Below, piece after piece: positions 45,665 through 54,387 of a stretch of 64,000 nt of DNA. The notes below the pieces were generated by a model. The model did no database searches, was not told the origin of the DNA, and was given only the letters and a program-made list of their open reading frames with translations. Source of the stretch: Acinetobacter sp. BY419 (GTDB taxonomy: Bacteria; Pseudomonadota; Gammaproteobacteria; Pseudomonadales; Moraxellaceae). A program made the position numbers and the translations under genes. The stretch is from the NCBI RefSeq assembly GCF_019038395.1, contig NZ_JAGFXZ010000012.1, forward strand, positions 19,747 to 83,746. Reading direction: 5' to 3'. Position 1 is the first letter of the stretch. Every line of letters starts with the position of its first letter.

Positions 45665-46101
45665 ATGCAGCGGTGAAAGCAGAAGTAATGGATTGGGCGA
45701 AATTTACTGTTGAAGAGTGGCTTAAGCAGTATGGGGCATACATCCAGATATCACGTATGAAGTCAGGTAATGAACCAGATTCCCTAAGAGTCAATCAGAT
45801 CTACTGGCTGATCTGTGAAAATAACAAAGGGATTGCACCACGTAAGGATCAAGTCATTTGTCAAATTAATGATTTTGAAGCTGAACAGGTGCGGAAGTTG
45901 ATTGTTGATTTTAATAAGTCGAGTTCGGTTTGTGAGTCAGGTAAGCGTGCGGTTCAATTATTTGTAGAGCGTAATGTACGTGGACTATCTGACCGCAGAA
46001 TGGAAGATGAGTTTAAATTGGGTCGAAATGTTCTGCGAAATATGATCTATGCGGGTAAGTTTTACTTGGCTGGACATGATAAGCGATTAAGAATCGAATA
46101 G
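45661..46101 (+). CDS. Probable late regulator at the Q position
   Basis: A 146-residue protein, last gene of the rightward early operon, with a start overlapping the previous stop (ATGA). The C-terminal part, VERNVRGLSDRRMEDEFKLGRNVLRNMIYAGKFYLAG, looks like a helix-turn-helix. Position directly before a promoter-plus-terminator pair and the late genes is that of an antiterminator Q. Sequence alone does not prove the role. Confidence 0.45.
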   Translation: MNAAVKAEVMDWAKFTVEEWLKQYGAYIQISRMKSGNEPDSLRVNQIYWLICENNKGIAPRKDQVICQINDFEAEQVRKLIVDFNKSSSVCESGKRAVQLFVERNVRGLSDRRMEDEFKLGRNVLRNMIYAGKFYLAGHDKRLRIE

Positions 46102-46104
46102 TAT

Positions 46105-46133
46105 TTGACTGGCATGCCACGATATGGCATATT
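46105..46133 (+). promoter_or_regulatory. Candidate late promoter (PR'-like)
   Basis: TTGACT (46105-46110), a 17-bp spacer, then CATATT (46128-46133). The spacer begins with GGCATGCCA and ends in TATGG, so TGGCAT occurs on both sides. A strong terminator follows about 40 bp after the expected start, as at lambda PR'-tR'. Confidence 0.45.
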
Positions 46134-46174
46134 TCGTTTATAGTGCACGAAGTATGTAAGTTGCACAGTTAAGA

Positions 46175-46200
46175 AGCTCGCCAAATGGCGAGCTTTTTTA
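46175..46200 (+). terminator. Strong terminator downstream of the candidate late promoter
   Basis: AGCTCGCC-AAAT-GGCGAGCT followed by a six-T run. All eight base pairs are perfect. Late genes must read through it, presumably by antitermination. Confidence 0.85.
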
Positions 46201-46245
46201 ATATTGTAGATGGTATAGTGGGTTACTAATTTAGTAATTTGTTTT

Positions 46246-46533
46246 ATGTCAGATTTTTATAAATACCGATACACTCAAATAAGTATATTTGGCTCATTAC
46301 CAACCCACAAAGTACTTGTAAGTAACGTTTCTAATAAAGCAAAATTGGTATTTGCCGATAATACTTTTATATATGGCTCAATTTCTGATTGGAGGTTACG
46401 TAATTCAGATTTTGATTCTCGAGCATCAACATGGTTAGAAGAGCCAACGGCTTTTTTAGAAGATGAGAGAAGAAGATTGAAGCTTTATCAGGCTTCTCAT
46501 CTATTGTTTAAGACTGAGCCGATGATGGGTTAA
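46246..46533 (+). CDS. Phage protein of unknown function, 95 residues
   Basis: A 95-residue protein starting MSDFYKYRYTQISIFGSLP, with a beta-rich first half (VLVSNVSNKAKLVFADNTFIYGSISDWRLRN) and a helical Arg/Lys/Glu-rich C-terminus. No membrane segment or motif is recognised. It is the first gene after the late-promoter terminator. Confidence 0.5.
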   Translation: MSDFYKYRYTQISIFGSLPTHKVLVSNVSNKAKLVFADNTFIYGSISDWRLRNSDFDSRASTWLEEPTAFLEDERRRLKLYQASHLLFKTEPMMG

Positions 46534-46627
46534 GGTGCTTAATTAATTTAATTTTTTCTGTAAATTATTTTATTTCTAATAAAGTTTGCTTTGATGCTGC
46601 TTATGACGTATAAAGCTTACTCGTTGA

Positions 46628-46704
<77 letters not shown>

Positions 46705-46726
46705 ACGAAAAAGATTCAAAGTTTAT

Positions 46727-46756
46727 AACCCAGTCTACCCAGGCTGGGTTTTTTTA
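46727..46756 (+). terminator. Terminator after the tRNA-Met gene
   Basis: AACCCAG and CTGGGTT arms around a 10-nt loop, followed by a T-run. Confidence 0.75.
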
Positions 46757-46917
46757 TTGTTTTTTTAAACGACTAAAATACAAAAGAGATTTTTATGACC
46801 TCAGATATTCATCCATTGTTCTTGTCTATAGTTCTCGTTTGATTAAGAAAGATATAGATAACCTACGCCAGACTTTTCAGGAAATTTTTCTATAATACTG
46901 TTAGAGACGAAGTGCAA

Positions 46918-46947
46918 AAGCTCATCGAAAGGTGGGCTTTTTTATTG
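46918..46947 (+). terminator. Intrinsic terminator with GAAA tetraloop
   Basis: AAAGCTCATC-GAAA-GGTGGGCTTT (two G-U pairs) followed by TTT. Confidence 0.7.
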
Positions 46948-46954
46948 CCCGTAA

Positions 46955-47140
46955 AAAGGCGGCCTATACCTACTGGAGTGCTGACCAGTGGAACATGCCA
47001 TCGAGTAAACTTCCTTCGGGAATCTAGACCAGGGAGTAGCGTCCCGGCCTAAAAAGGATTGAAAGCAAGTCAAGCAGACCGTGCATGTTAGGTGTGTGTG
47101 ATTGTGAGTAGCGTCTAGCTCCGCGGAGAGGGCTTTTTAA
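46955..47140 (+). ncRNA. Candidate structured non-coding RNA
   Basis: Several stems fit together by eye. A closing pair AGGC (46957-46960) with GCCT (47047-47050) encloses three hairpins: ACTGG/CCAGT, TTCC-TTCG-GGAA with a UUCG tetraloop, and GGGA-GTAGCG-TCCC. The 10-mer GAGTAGCGTC occurs in the third loop region (47034) and again at 47106. The end has the palindrome CTCCGCGGAG (47119-47128) and then GGGCTTTTT. No open frame explains it. The strand is taken from the late-gene direction. Confidence 0.35.
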
Positions 47141-47277
47141 TAGGTATATTCTTAAAAATACTTTATAAATAAATGTATAAAGGTAATGAACTGGTAATGA
47201 CTTAAGAATCCAGCTATCCTTTTGACGTTGTCAACTTTGGTGACACATTTACCCAAATCAGCGCAAATGATAGGGGG

Positions 47278-47310
47278 AGCCCACATTGTCTCTCATGATG
47301 TGGGCTTTTT
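47278..47310 (+). terminator. Intrinsic terminator
   Basis: AGCCCACAT and ATGTGGGCT arms with an 11-nt loop, followed by TTTT. Confidence 0.75.
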
Positions 47311-47408
47311 ATTGCATAAATAAAACAATATTTCACTATTGTATAAAAAATAATCTCAGCTAGAATGGTTCCAAAGATTCTATCGCTGTAGTTTCTTTCC
47401 AATTTCTG

Positions 47409-47437
47409 CCTCCTTTCACCAAAGGAGGTTTTTTTTT
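47409..47437 (+). terminator. Intrinsic terminator
   Basis: CCTCCTTT-CACC-AAAGGAGG perfect hairpin followed by nine T. Confidence 0.85.
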
Positions 47438-47536
47438 GGATAATTAATCTGGAATTTATTGCAAATGATTCTCAATAATATTTAATGTATAATGAATAAT
47501 ATAAATCAACAGATATAGAAAAATAGATGTACTTAT

Positions 47537-47572
47537 AAGCCTGCGTCTTCCCCAAGAAACAGGCTTTTTTTT
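47537..47572 (+). terminator. Intrinsic terminator
   Basis: AAGCCTG and CAGGCTT arms with a 16-nt loop, followed by a T-run. Confidence 0.65.
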
Positions 47573-47608
47573 GACCGAAAATTCGCCAAACATACTTGGC
47601 AAACAAAG

Positions 47609-47631
47609 CCCCTCGCAGAAATGTTGAGGGG
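47609..47631 (+). terminator. Weak terminator-like hairpin
   Basis: CCCCTC and GAGGGG arms with an 11-nt loop; the following TTATTCTTTT is a poor U-run. Confidence 0.4.
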
Positions 47632-47657
47632 TTATTCTTTTCTTATTGGTGGTGAAT

Positions 47658-47768
47658 ATGGACATCCTAGAAGCAAGACGGAATGATGCGATAATCCTCA
47701 TAGCTATACTTTACCTTCAACCCTTAATGTTGAGTGATAAATGTAAGATATTGATTGATAATATATAA
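47658..47768 (+). CDS. Possible 36-residue hydrophobic peptide
   Basis: A 36-codon frame starting MDILEARRNDAIILIAILYL, with one short hydrophobic stretch and a GGTGGT purine tract before the ATG. It lies at the end of the hairpin-rich region. Coding status is uncertain, and no relative is recognised. Confidence 0.3.
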   Translation: MDILEARRNDAIILIAILYLQPLMLSDKCKILIDNI

Positions 47769-47779
47769 TTTTATAAAAT

Positions 47780-48115
47780 TTACTCAATATTAAATATAAT
47801 ATTCTCTTTATCATATTTTGCAGAATATGCTACTACCGACTCAGAATAATTTTTCTTATCCTTGTCCGTATAATTAATAGTTATTGAGTCTTCCGTATCT
47901 GAATACTGTATTTCATACTGATATGAAGCATTTGGCGTTAAATCACCAATGGCATCGACTCTTTTTGAAGTTGTGTATTTGAAGTTGACATTATAAACAG
48001 GGGTTTCAGTTTTGTTGTGGACGGTGATCGTTCCCCGATCTTTGTTTCCAGGTGAGCAAGCCACTAGCAGTATTATACTTGCCACACCTAAAAAAATGTT
48101 TTTAATGAAAGTCAT
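47780..48115 (-). CDS. Phage-borne lipoprotein, opposite strand
   Basis: A 111-residue protein with a lipoprotein signal: FIKNIFLGVASIILLVAC, lipobox LVAC, then a mature beta-rich domain (ITVHNKTETPVYNVNFKYTT). It is transcribed against the late genes, typical of lysogenic-conversion cargo with its own promoter. The ATG at 48115 follows GGGGGA; a GTG at 48119 is less well placed. Anchoring is likely in the outer membrane. Function is unknown. Confidence 0.6.
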   Translation of the reverse strand: MTFIKNIFLGVASIILLVACSPGNKDRGTITVHNKTETPVYNVNFKYTTSKRVDAIGDLTPNASYQYEIQYSDTEDSITINYTDKDKKNYSESVVAYSAKYDKENIIFNIE

Positions 48116-48388
48116 AGTCACTTCCCCCTATAAATACTAAAAATGCTTTATATCATTATGAAAGCTTAATAATCCAAATCAGAATGCCACTTTTACGCTG
48201 GTACAACTCATGTGTCATTCATTGTCATTCTATAAGAAAGAATGTCGGAATGTTTGAAGGAAGTTAAATAGCCGAATTAAAAGATATAAGTATAGTAATA
48301 ATTAGTGTATTAACATTGTTGATATGGCTAGGCTCATATACGCCGTCTTAGGTATGATCCTGCTTTTATATGATAAAGACAGAAGCTT

Positions 48389-48691
48389 ATGAAAATTATC
48401 CAGAATTTATCTTTACTTATAGCTGCAGTTACATTGACGGCGTGTGCAAATAATCCTGAACAGATGCCTTCTCATCAACCAAATACGATGACTAGCTGTG
48501 TAGCAGAGGAAGCAACAAAACTTGTTGGGCAAACTGGCTTATCTGAAGCAACTATTAAAGCCAAGACTAAGGCTGAAATTGTACGCATGGTAGCGCCTGG
48601 TCAACCGGTAACTTTAGATTACCGTTTAGAAAGAGTCACAGTAGTAACTGACCCACAAACTAAAATTATCGTTCAGGCATCTTGTGGCTAA
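48389..48691 (+). CDS. I78-type peptidase inhibitor lipoprotein
   Basis: A 100-residue lipoprotein. The signal ends in lipobox LTAC (near 16-19). The mature domain has the I78 inhibitor pattern: Cys, LVGQTGLSEATIKAKT, VRMVAPGQPVTLDYRLERVTVVTD and the terminal Cys-Gly. The two Cys may pair. Relatives inhibit serine peptidases. In the envelope of a lysogen it could protect against external or competitor proteases. It is preceded by its own intergenic region and followed by a strong terminator, so it is an independent cargo unit. Confidence 0.75.
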   Translation: MKIIQNLSLLIAAVTLTACANNPEQMPSHQPNTMTSCVAEEATKLVGQTGLSEATIKAKTKAEIVRMVAPGQPVTLDYRLERVTVVTDPQTKIIVQASCG

Positions 48692-48710
48692 TGGCTCAAG
48701 ACTAAGTATA

Positions 48711-48733
48711 AAACCATCTTCGGATGGTTTTTT
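48711..48733 (+). terminator. Terminator after the I78-type gene
   Basis: AAACCATC-TTCG-GATGGTTT with a UUCG tetraloop followed by TTT. Confidence 0.85.
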
Positions 48734-48747
48734 ATTAGGTGATGTTA

Positions 48748-49185
48748 ATGGATATAGACCTCTATAAATGCTTAACCGCCAAAGCTCCAATTAAAAAGAA
48801 ACCACGCACCAGACCACTACCTAAAGCTGGTGAGAAATACCTAGAAGTCTTCGATCGATTGAAAGAAATCCTTGTTCGGATGGAAATCAAATATGAAGAA
48901 TACTTTCATTTTAAAAGTACAAAGCACTGGCGTTTTGATTTGCACCTTATCGAATATCGATACCTCATAGAAATCGCTGGCGGTCCTTGGTCGGGTGGCC
49001 GTAAAGGTAAACTGGCAACCAAAGCTTGGAGCATAGATCGCTATGATCACGCTGAAGAAATGGGTTATCGATATCAGCGTTTTGAAATTAATGATATCAA
49101 CATGGGCCGAGCTACTAAGTGGCTGAGAAATTTAAAGGCATCACATGGAACAATTCAGACCATTCCCACCGACGGATCTGATTGA
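48748..49185 (+). CDS. PD-(D/E)XK-type nuclease-like protein, copy 2
   Basis: A 145-residue paralog of the protein at 45254, with matching core HWRFDLHLIEYRYLIEIAGGPW, GGRKGKLATKAW and MGYRYQRFEI. The second acidic residue of the candidate active site is Ala here (IEIAGG versus VEVEGG), so catalysis may be lost or changed. It begins the packaging block and overlaps the metallopeptidase gene by 41 nt. The ATG at 48748 follows TAGGTGAT. Confidence 0.6.
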   Translation: MDIDLYKCLTAKAPIKKKPRTRPLPKAGEKYLEVFDRLKEILVRMEIKYEEYFHFKSTKHWRFDLHLIEYRYLIEIAGGPWSGGRKGKLATKAWSIDRYDHAEEMGYRYQRFEINDINMGRATKWLRNLKASHGTIQTIPTDGSD

Positions 49186-49786
49186 TCAGGCCGAGGAAGA
49201 AGAAGCCATTCGCTTAGCACCAGCACCAGAGCTTAAAGAATGGGTTGTGAATAACTGGCTAACTTTAGGTGGTGAACTACATAACCCAGATCATGACCAT
49301 ATTGCTGAACTACTCCATGACAATGAAGAGTTTCTTGCATTCGCCTGGGCTTCATCTGCCGCCGTAGCGAAAAAACGTATGGTGCTGGGTCAATGTGAAA
49401 AGGTCATGTTTAACCAGGGTGGCTGGAAGAAAGCACGTCAGGAACAACAGATGCGAGACTGGTTTGGCTTTGTACCTCAATACCTTATTACTGTAGATGC
49501 CACATTCTGTGAACAAGCCTCAGATCGTGAGTTCTGCCGTTTAATAGAGCATGAGCTGTATCACATCGGTGTTGAGCGGGATGAAGATGGCGAAATCATT
49601 TATAGCGATATGACTGGACTGCCTAAGCATTACCTGGCTGGCCATGATGTCGAAGTGTTCTTTGGTGAGGCCAGACGATGGGGTGCAGACGAATCTGTTA
49701 AACGGCTTTTGGAAATCGCCAAGAATGCGCCGTTTGTATCGGAGGCAAGTATGGCGGCATGCTGTGGGAACTGTGTGATTGGTTAG
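49145..49786 (+). CDS. Phage putative metallopeptidase
   Basis: A 213-residue protein with a zincin motif IEHELYHIG near 137-145 (HExxH) and a downstream GHDVEVFFGEARRW that can supply the third ligand. This matches the putative phage metallopeptidase family usually found beside terminase genes. The N-terminal half is acidic. Substrate and role in the virion cycle are unknown. Confidence 0.75.
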   Translation: MEQFRPFPPTDLIDQAEEEEAIRLAPAPELKEWVVNNWLTLGGELHNPDHDHIAELLHDNEEFLAFAWASSAAVAKKRMVLGQCEKVMFNQGGWKKARQEQQMRDWFGFVPQYLITVDATFCEQASDREFCRLIEHELYHIGVERDEDGEIIYSDMTGLPKHYLAGHDVEVFFGEARRWGADESVKRLLEIAKNAPFVSEASMAACCGNCVIG

Positions 49787-49847
49787 AGCTGAAAAGGCTC
49801 ATTTTTTTTGCCTGTCTTGCTATACGTAGCTATACAAAGAGGTGTTT

Positions 49848-50312
49848 ATGGCAGCACTAAAAGAGCCTGTAAAAATCTTTATCGTTCAGTCTCTTGCTTG
49901 CTTTGAAACCCCTCAACAAGTAGTGGAAGCTGTAAAGCAAGATTTTAAGATTGAAATTACTAGGCAGCAGGTTGCACTTTACGATCCAACCAAGGTGGCT
50001 GGGCGTAACTTAAGTAAAAAACTGAAGGAACTGTTTGAGCGCACTCGTAAGGACTTCCGAGAGAATATTGAAGATATTGCAATTGCTAACAAGGCTTTTC
50101 GTTTACGTGAACTTCAAAAAATGTATGAAGACTCTGGACGAAATAAGCGTGCAAAGCAAAATCTACTGAAGCAAGCCTTTCAAGAGACAGATGGGCGTGT
50201 GACCAAGCAGGAAATCACTGGTAAAGACGGTAAGCCGATAGAAACCATTAATCAGAATGTACCTACGGATAGCTACCTGAAAGCACGGGAGCGAGTTCTA
50301 AATGAATACTGA
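49848..50312 (+). CDS. Terminase small subunit-like protein (DUF2280)
   Basis: A 154-residue protein with an N-terminal helix-turn-helix region (FETPQQVVEAVKQDFKIEITRQQVALYDPTKVAG) and a long helical, basic middle, matching DUF2280 proteins found directly before TerL. It probably recognises the packaging site. It overlaps the TerL start by 11 nt. The ATG at 49848 follows AAAGAGG; a GTG six bases earlier is less likely. Confidence 0.75.
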   Translation: MAALKEPVKIFIVQSLACFETPQQVVEAVKQDFKIEITRQQVALYDPTKVAGRNLSKKLKELFERTRKDFRENIEDIAIANKAFRLRELQKMYEDSGRNKRAKQNLLKQAFQETDGRVTKQEITGKDGKPIETINQNVPTDSYLKARERVLNEY

Positions 50313-51708
50313 CCCAGCACGGGAATTAGCGATTCAGCTTGAAGCTCAAGAAGATCTATATTTCTTTTCGCGTTTTATGTTTAAGGAACGGCGCAAGTAC
50401 AAGTGGCTGCATAACTGGCACCATCGTGTGGTATGTGATGCACTTATGAAGGTGTATCGCGGTGAAACCAAAAGGCTGATTATTAATATTCCGCCTCGGT
50501 ATTCCAAAACAGAATTAGCAGTGATTAATTTCATGGCCTGGTGTTTTGGTAAAGCACCTGATAGTGAATTTATTCATGTCAGCTACTCAGCCAAGCTTGC
50601 AGCAAATAATGCCTTTCAGACACGAAATCTGGTGCAAGAAGCAGCCTACAAACGTGTATTTCCTGACTTTCAACTACGTGATGATAGTAAGGCTAAAGAC
50701 GATTGGAGAACCTCTAAAGGTGGGGTGTGTTATTCGCAAGGTACAGGCGGTACGATCACAGGCTATGGTGCGGGAAAGCTTCGAAATACTTTTGGTGGGG
50801 CTGTCATTATTGATGACCCGCATAAAGCGAGTGAAGCCCGCTCCGATACGATCCGTAAGGGTGTAATTGAGTGGTTTCAAGATACGCTCGAATCTCGCAC
50901 CAACTCACCAGATACACCCATCATTGTCATTATGCAGCGTTTGCATGAGGAAGATTTGGCAGGCTGGCTACTTGACGGTGGTAATGGTGAGGAATGGGAG
51001 CACTTATGTCTTTCAGCGATTCAGCCGGATGGATCAGCACTATGGCCAGCTAAACATAGCATTGAAACGCTTGAACGAATGGAATTAGCTGCGTCTTATG
51101 TGTTTGCAGGCCAATATCGTCAGAGACCATCACCACCAGCCGGTGGTTTTTTTAAACCTGACAATATTGAAATTGTGGATGCATTGCCTGCGGATATTAC
51201 CCACCAAGTACGTGCATGGGATTTAGCATCTTCTGAAAATGAAGGTGACTTCACAGCAGGTGTACGGGAGGCCAAAAGCCGAGATGGTTATATCTATATC
51301 GTCGATGTACAGCATGCACAGCTAGGTCCCGACGGCGTTGAAAAACGTATCAAACAAACTGCCGAGATGGATGGTAAATCAGTTGCCATTCGCTTACCTC
51401 AAGATCCCGGACAAGCCGGTAAAGCTCAAGCAAAAAACTTCATTACTAAGTTATCTGGTTTCAATGTAAAAGCTGAAACAGTGTCAGGTGACAAGATTAC
51501 CCGTGCTCAGCCTTTTGCAGCCCAGGTCAACGTAGGAAACGTAAAAATGCTTCGCGGTGACTGGAATAAAGCATTCATTGAGGAATTGCGAAACTTTCCG
51601 AATGGTAAACATGATGACCAGGTGGATGCTGGTAGTGATGCATTTAATGAGTTGAACGAAGCAAGAGTTGGTAAAAAACCATCTGGCGCGGGTACTCGAA
51701 CCTATTGA
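50302..51708 (+). CDS. Phage terminase large subunit
   Basis: A 468-residue packaging motor. The ATPase half has the Walker A-like IPPRYSKTE (63-71), Walker B AVIIDDPH near 166-173 and a coupling MQRLHEEDLAGWLL near 213. The nuclease half (about 300-460) has RAWDLASSENEGDF near 310 and HDDQVDAGSDAF near 443, which supply the RNase H-like acidic residues. It pumps DNA into proheads and cuts concatemers. Length is normal. Confidence 0.95.
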   Translation: MNTDPARELAIQLEAQEDLYFFSRFMFKERRKYKWLHNWHHRVVCDALMKVYRGETKRLIINIPPRYSKTELAVINFMAWCFGKAPDSEFIHVSYSAKLAANNAFQTRNLVQEAAYKRVFPDFQLRDDSKAKDDWRTSKGGVCYSQGTGGTITGYGAGKLRNTFGGAVIIDDPHKASEARSDTIRKGVIEWFQDTLESRTNSPDTPIIVIMQRLHEEDLAGWLLDGGNGEEWEHLCLSAIQPDGSALWPAKHSIETLERMELAASYVFAGQYRQRPSPPAGGFFKPDNIEIVDALPADITHQVRAWDLASSENEGDFTAGVREAKSRDGYIYIVDVQHAQLGPDGVEKRIKQTAEMDGKSVAIRLPQDPGQAGKAQAKNFITKLSGFNVKAETVSGDKITRAQPFAAQVNVGNVKMLRGDWNKAFIEELRNFPNGKHDDQVDAGSDAFNELNEARVGKKPSGAGTRTY

Positions 51709-51720
51709 TAAGGAAAAAAC

Positions 51721-53178
51721 ATGGCAAAGTCTAAAAAGGACAAAGCGTCAAAGAAGGCTTTGTCTTACGGTAATTTATACACTCAAGAAGCAGTCACTCA
51801 GTTTTTGGTGAACTTTGGCAAGCAACCGGATACGGATGAAGTACTTCGCAAAGCAGGCATTACTCGTCACAGATTGCGTGTACTGCTTGATGATGACGAG
51901 ATTGCACAAGCCACAGAAACCCGTGTAGATGCACTGTTAGCAACGCCGTTGAGAGTTGAGCCGAGTGATACCAAAGAAGCCGAGATGTTGAATCTGGTAT
52001 TGAAAGAATGGTTTCATGAAATTGCTAGCGGTGCCATGAATGCGCTGTTCTTTGGTTACTCAGTCCAAGAAGCAGTATATGAGCTAAAGCCAGAAGGTTA
52101 TATCGGTTTGCAGTGGATTGGTGAAAAGCCAATGCAGTGGTTTGAGCCTAAGAATGATGGCCGATTAATTTATCGACCAGAAGGCATTGGTGCCGAGCAT
52201 GAAGTAGACCAGGTATTCAAATTCTTTTTAACGCGCCGTAAAGCTACTTATGAGCAGCCATATGGAAAGGCGCTATTGGCCACATTGTATTGGCTATTCT
52301 TCTTCAAGCAAAACGGTTTCAAATTCTGGGCTAAATTCCTGGAACGTTTTGGGACCCCGATCTTACTCGGTAAGTGCAAAGACACTGAAACTGATGATAT
52401 GAGTAGGGCGTTATTAAATGCTCATGCTCAAAGTGTCTTATCAATTGATATAGAGGATGATGTACAAATCCTTTCAGCACCAGGAACAAATGGATCTGCA
52501 GGTGCAGCTTTTGAATCATTCAATGATCAGCTAATTCGACAGATTCAGAAGGTCGTATTAGGGCAGACGCTCACCAGTGGTACCGATGGAACTGGTAGCC
52601 GTGCATTAGGACAGGTACATGAAAATGTACGGATGGACAAATTAAAATCTGATATTCGATTGGTGACTCCGACCTTACAAGCAGTGGTTGATGCTTTGTG
52701 TACCTTGAATCAGTGGGGTGAATACAAGGTCATGCTTGGTGAAAAGCCAAAACCGCTTAATAAGGACCAAGCAGAGCGTGATGTTCATCTTAAGAATGCG
52801 GGTGCAAATCTGTCTAAAGAATATTTTGTTCGTGAGTATGGGCTACAAGAAGGGGATTTGAATGAGCCGGTGCCTACTAGCTTCACTCAATTTACTGCTT
52901 TACCTCACCAGGCATTCAACTTTAAAGCATCAGCCAACAAGCTCTCGCCAGAACAGCAGGAAGTTGAAGAGCTGACTGATGATCAAGGTGAATTGCAGTT
53001 ACTGAAACCGGATCAAATCAAGGAATTGGTATTCAAGTCTGATAGTCCTGAAAGTCTGGCTTATAACCTGATGCAATTACTACCTGGTGCAACTCAGACT
53101 CAGTTCACAGCTAATCTGGATCAGGCTTTGTATGCTGCAGATGTGTTGGGATATGTGACCGCTCAAAATGGGAAGTAA
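51721..53178 (+). CDS. Portal protein (DUF935, Mu gp29-like)
   Basis: A 485-residue protein matching the DUF935 portal family: early LRKAGITRHRLRVLLDDDEIAQATETRVDALLATPLRVEP, then FFGYSVQEAVYE, FFKQNGFKFWAKFLERFGTP, and a C-terminal region shared with Mu gp29. It would form the dodecameric ring at the capsid vertex. It follows terL by 12 nt and precedes the MuF gene by 3 nt. Confidence 0.92.
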   Translation: MAKSKKDKASKKALSYGNLYTQEAVTQFLVNFGKQPDTDEVLRKAGITRHRLRVLLDDDEIAQATETRVDALLATPLRVEPSDTKEAEMLNLVLKEWFHEIASGAMNALFFGYSVQEAVYELKPEGYIGLQWIGEKPMQWFEPKNDGRLIYRPEGIGAEHEVDQVFKFFLTRRKATYEQPYGKALLATLYWLFFFKQNGFKFWAKFLERFGTPILLGKCKDTETDDMSRALLNAHAQSVLSIDIEDDVQILSAPGTNGSAGAAFESFNDQLIRQIQKVVLGQTLTSGTDGTGSRALGQVHENVRMDKLKSDIRLVTPTLQAVVDALCTLNQWGEYKVMLGEKPKPLNKDQAERDVHLKNAGANLSKEYFVREYGLQEGDLNEPVPTSFTQFTALPHQAFNFKASANKLSPEQQEVEELTDDQGELQLLKPDQIKELVFKSDSPESLAYNLMQLLPGATQTQFTANLDQALYAADVLGYVTAQNGK

Positions 53179-53181
53179 GCT

Positions 53182-54387
53182 ATGCAACCAGTCACATTCC
53201 TTGAAGCGCTTCGGTACGCTCACAGTAAAAAGATCGTGCTACCTGATGAGTTCTATTCGATGGACCTAAAGACCCGACAGATGGCAACTACGGTTAGTTT
53301 TCTATCGAGTCTTGAGCAAATTGAAACAGTTATTAAGGCGGTGAATAAATCCATTGCCGACGGCGGTACCTTTAAAGATTTCCAGAAGCTGATCGAAGAA
53401 TCTGAAATAATTCTGCCAAAGCACTACTTGGACAATGTGTTTCGTACCAATATTCAGAGTGCTTACGGTCATGGTCGGTGGCAACAACAGCAACGGAATA
53501 AGGCTAAGCGATCTTATCTGATGTATTCGGCGATCAATGATAGCCGGGTGCGTCCGGCACATTTGGCTTTGAATCGGATTGTGTTGCCGATTGATCACCC
53601 ATTTTGGCTGACACATTACCCGCCGCTGGGGTTTCGTTGTCGTTGCACCGTGATTGTCTTAACTGAGAAGCAGGCACTGAAATACGGCATTACACCTGAT
53701 GATAAGTTGCCGGAAGTGGCCGAGGCTTTGGATTGGAGTTCTCATCCATTACAGTTTGGTGAACTTGAATCACTGGTGGATAAAAAGATCAGTACTTCGT
53801 CCTTGGATAAAGAGTATTTGCTTGAGCAAAAAGAGATCATCAGGGCAGAATGGACGGCGAGTAAAAAGCTCACCAGTCTATTTGCTCCGATGGATGATAA
53901 AACTCGAGATCTATTCGATACGGTGGCCAATACAGTGATTCCACTAGATCCAAGTATCCGGCCAAGTGCAATCCGCACCTTTCTGGACTATGTTCAGGGT
54001 AATGATTCAGCGCTGACTGGCTACTTAAACTCTACTCCAAGCTCTCTGGCTGATGACGTACTTAAGCGCTGGCTGAGTATCGATATGGCAGTAATTCAAG
54101 CTGTGGCAAGCAATGCAGCTTCAACCGTGGTGGGTGCTGCGACACTTCAACAGGTAGCTGCATATCAGGTAGGGCAGACAATCCAGTTTAATGCGCCGTT
54201 GCTGATGGCTGAAAGTGCTGGGGACATCGTGATTAAGATTGAGAATGCTAAAGGTCTCGGTATCGATCTGGATATGTTGAATGCCGGTAATGGTGTTTTA
54301 TTTCCAATTGGACTGTCGTTTGAGGTTGTTTCGATTAAAGCGGTTGAAGGGCAGATGGTTTACACATTAAAAGCATTGGTGAATTAA
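53182..54387 (+). CDS. MuF-type head morphogenesis protein with ART-like C-terminus
   Basis: A 401-residue minor capsid protein. The MuF core (about 60-160) shows NDSRVRPAHLALNRIV and PFWLTHYPPLGFRCRC, with the conserved Arg, His and Cys-Arg-Cys. The C-terminal 110 residues (about 290-401) resemble an ADP-ribosyltransferase fold by layout: VGQTIQFNAPLLMAES, DIVIKIENAKGLGID and NGVLFPIGLSFEVVSI. The Glu-x-Glu expected before LFP is missing (AGNGVLFP), so enzyme activity is doubtful. MuF proteins fused to toxin domains are known. Confidence 0.8.
   Translation: MQPVTFLEALRYAHSKKIVLPDEFYSMDLKTRQMATTVSFLSSLEQIETVIKAVNKSIADGGTFKDFQKLIEESEIILPKHYLDNVFRTNIQSAYGHGRWQQQQRNKAKRSYLMYSAINDSRVRPAHLALNRIVLPIDHPFWLTHYPPLGFRCRCTVIVLTEKQALKYGITPDDKLPEVAEALDWSSHPLQFGELESLVDKKISTSSLDKEYLLEQKEIIRAEWTASKKLTSLFAPMDDKTRDLFDTVANTVIPLDPSIRPSAIRTFLDYVQGNDSALTGYLNSTPSSLADDVLKRWLSIDMAVIQAVASNAASTVVGAATLQQVAAYQVGQTIQFNAPLLMAESAGDIVIKIENAKGLGIDLDMLNAGNGVLFPIGLSFEVVSIKAVEGQMVYTLKALVN

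Larger units (their letters stand above)
46758..47657. other. Hairpin-rich region without convincing genes
   Basis: About 900 bp between the tRNA-Met and a possible 36-codon frame. It contains at least six intrinsic-terminator-like hairpins in a row and a candidate structured RNA at 46955-47140. Open frames exist on the minus strand (47214-47402, 47456-47701), but they run through the hairpins, have no clear ribosome sites and show unlikely composition, so I do not call them genes. Confidence 0.5.

Noticed and set aside
47214..47701. Two minus-strand open frames in the hairpin-rich region
   Set aside because: They cross terminator hairpins, lack ribosome sites and have unlikely composition.
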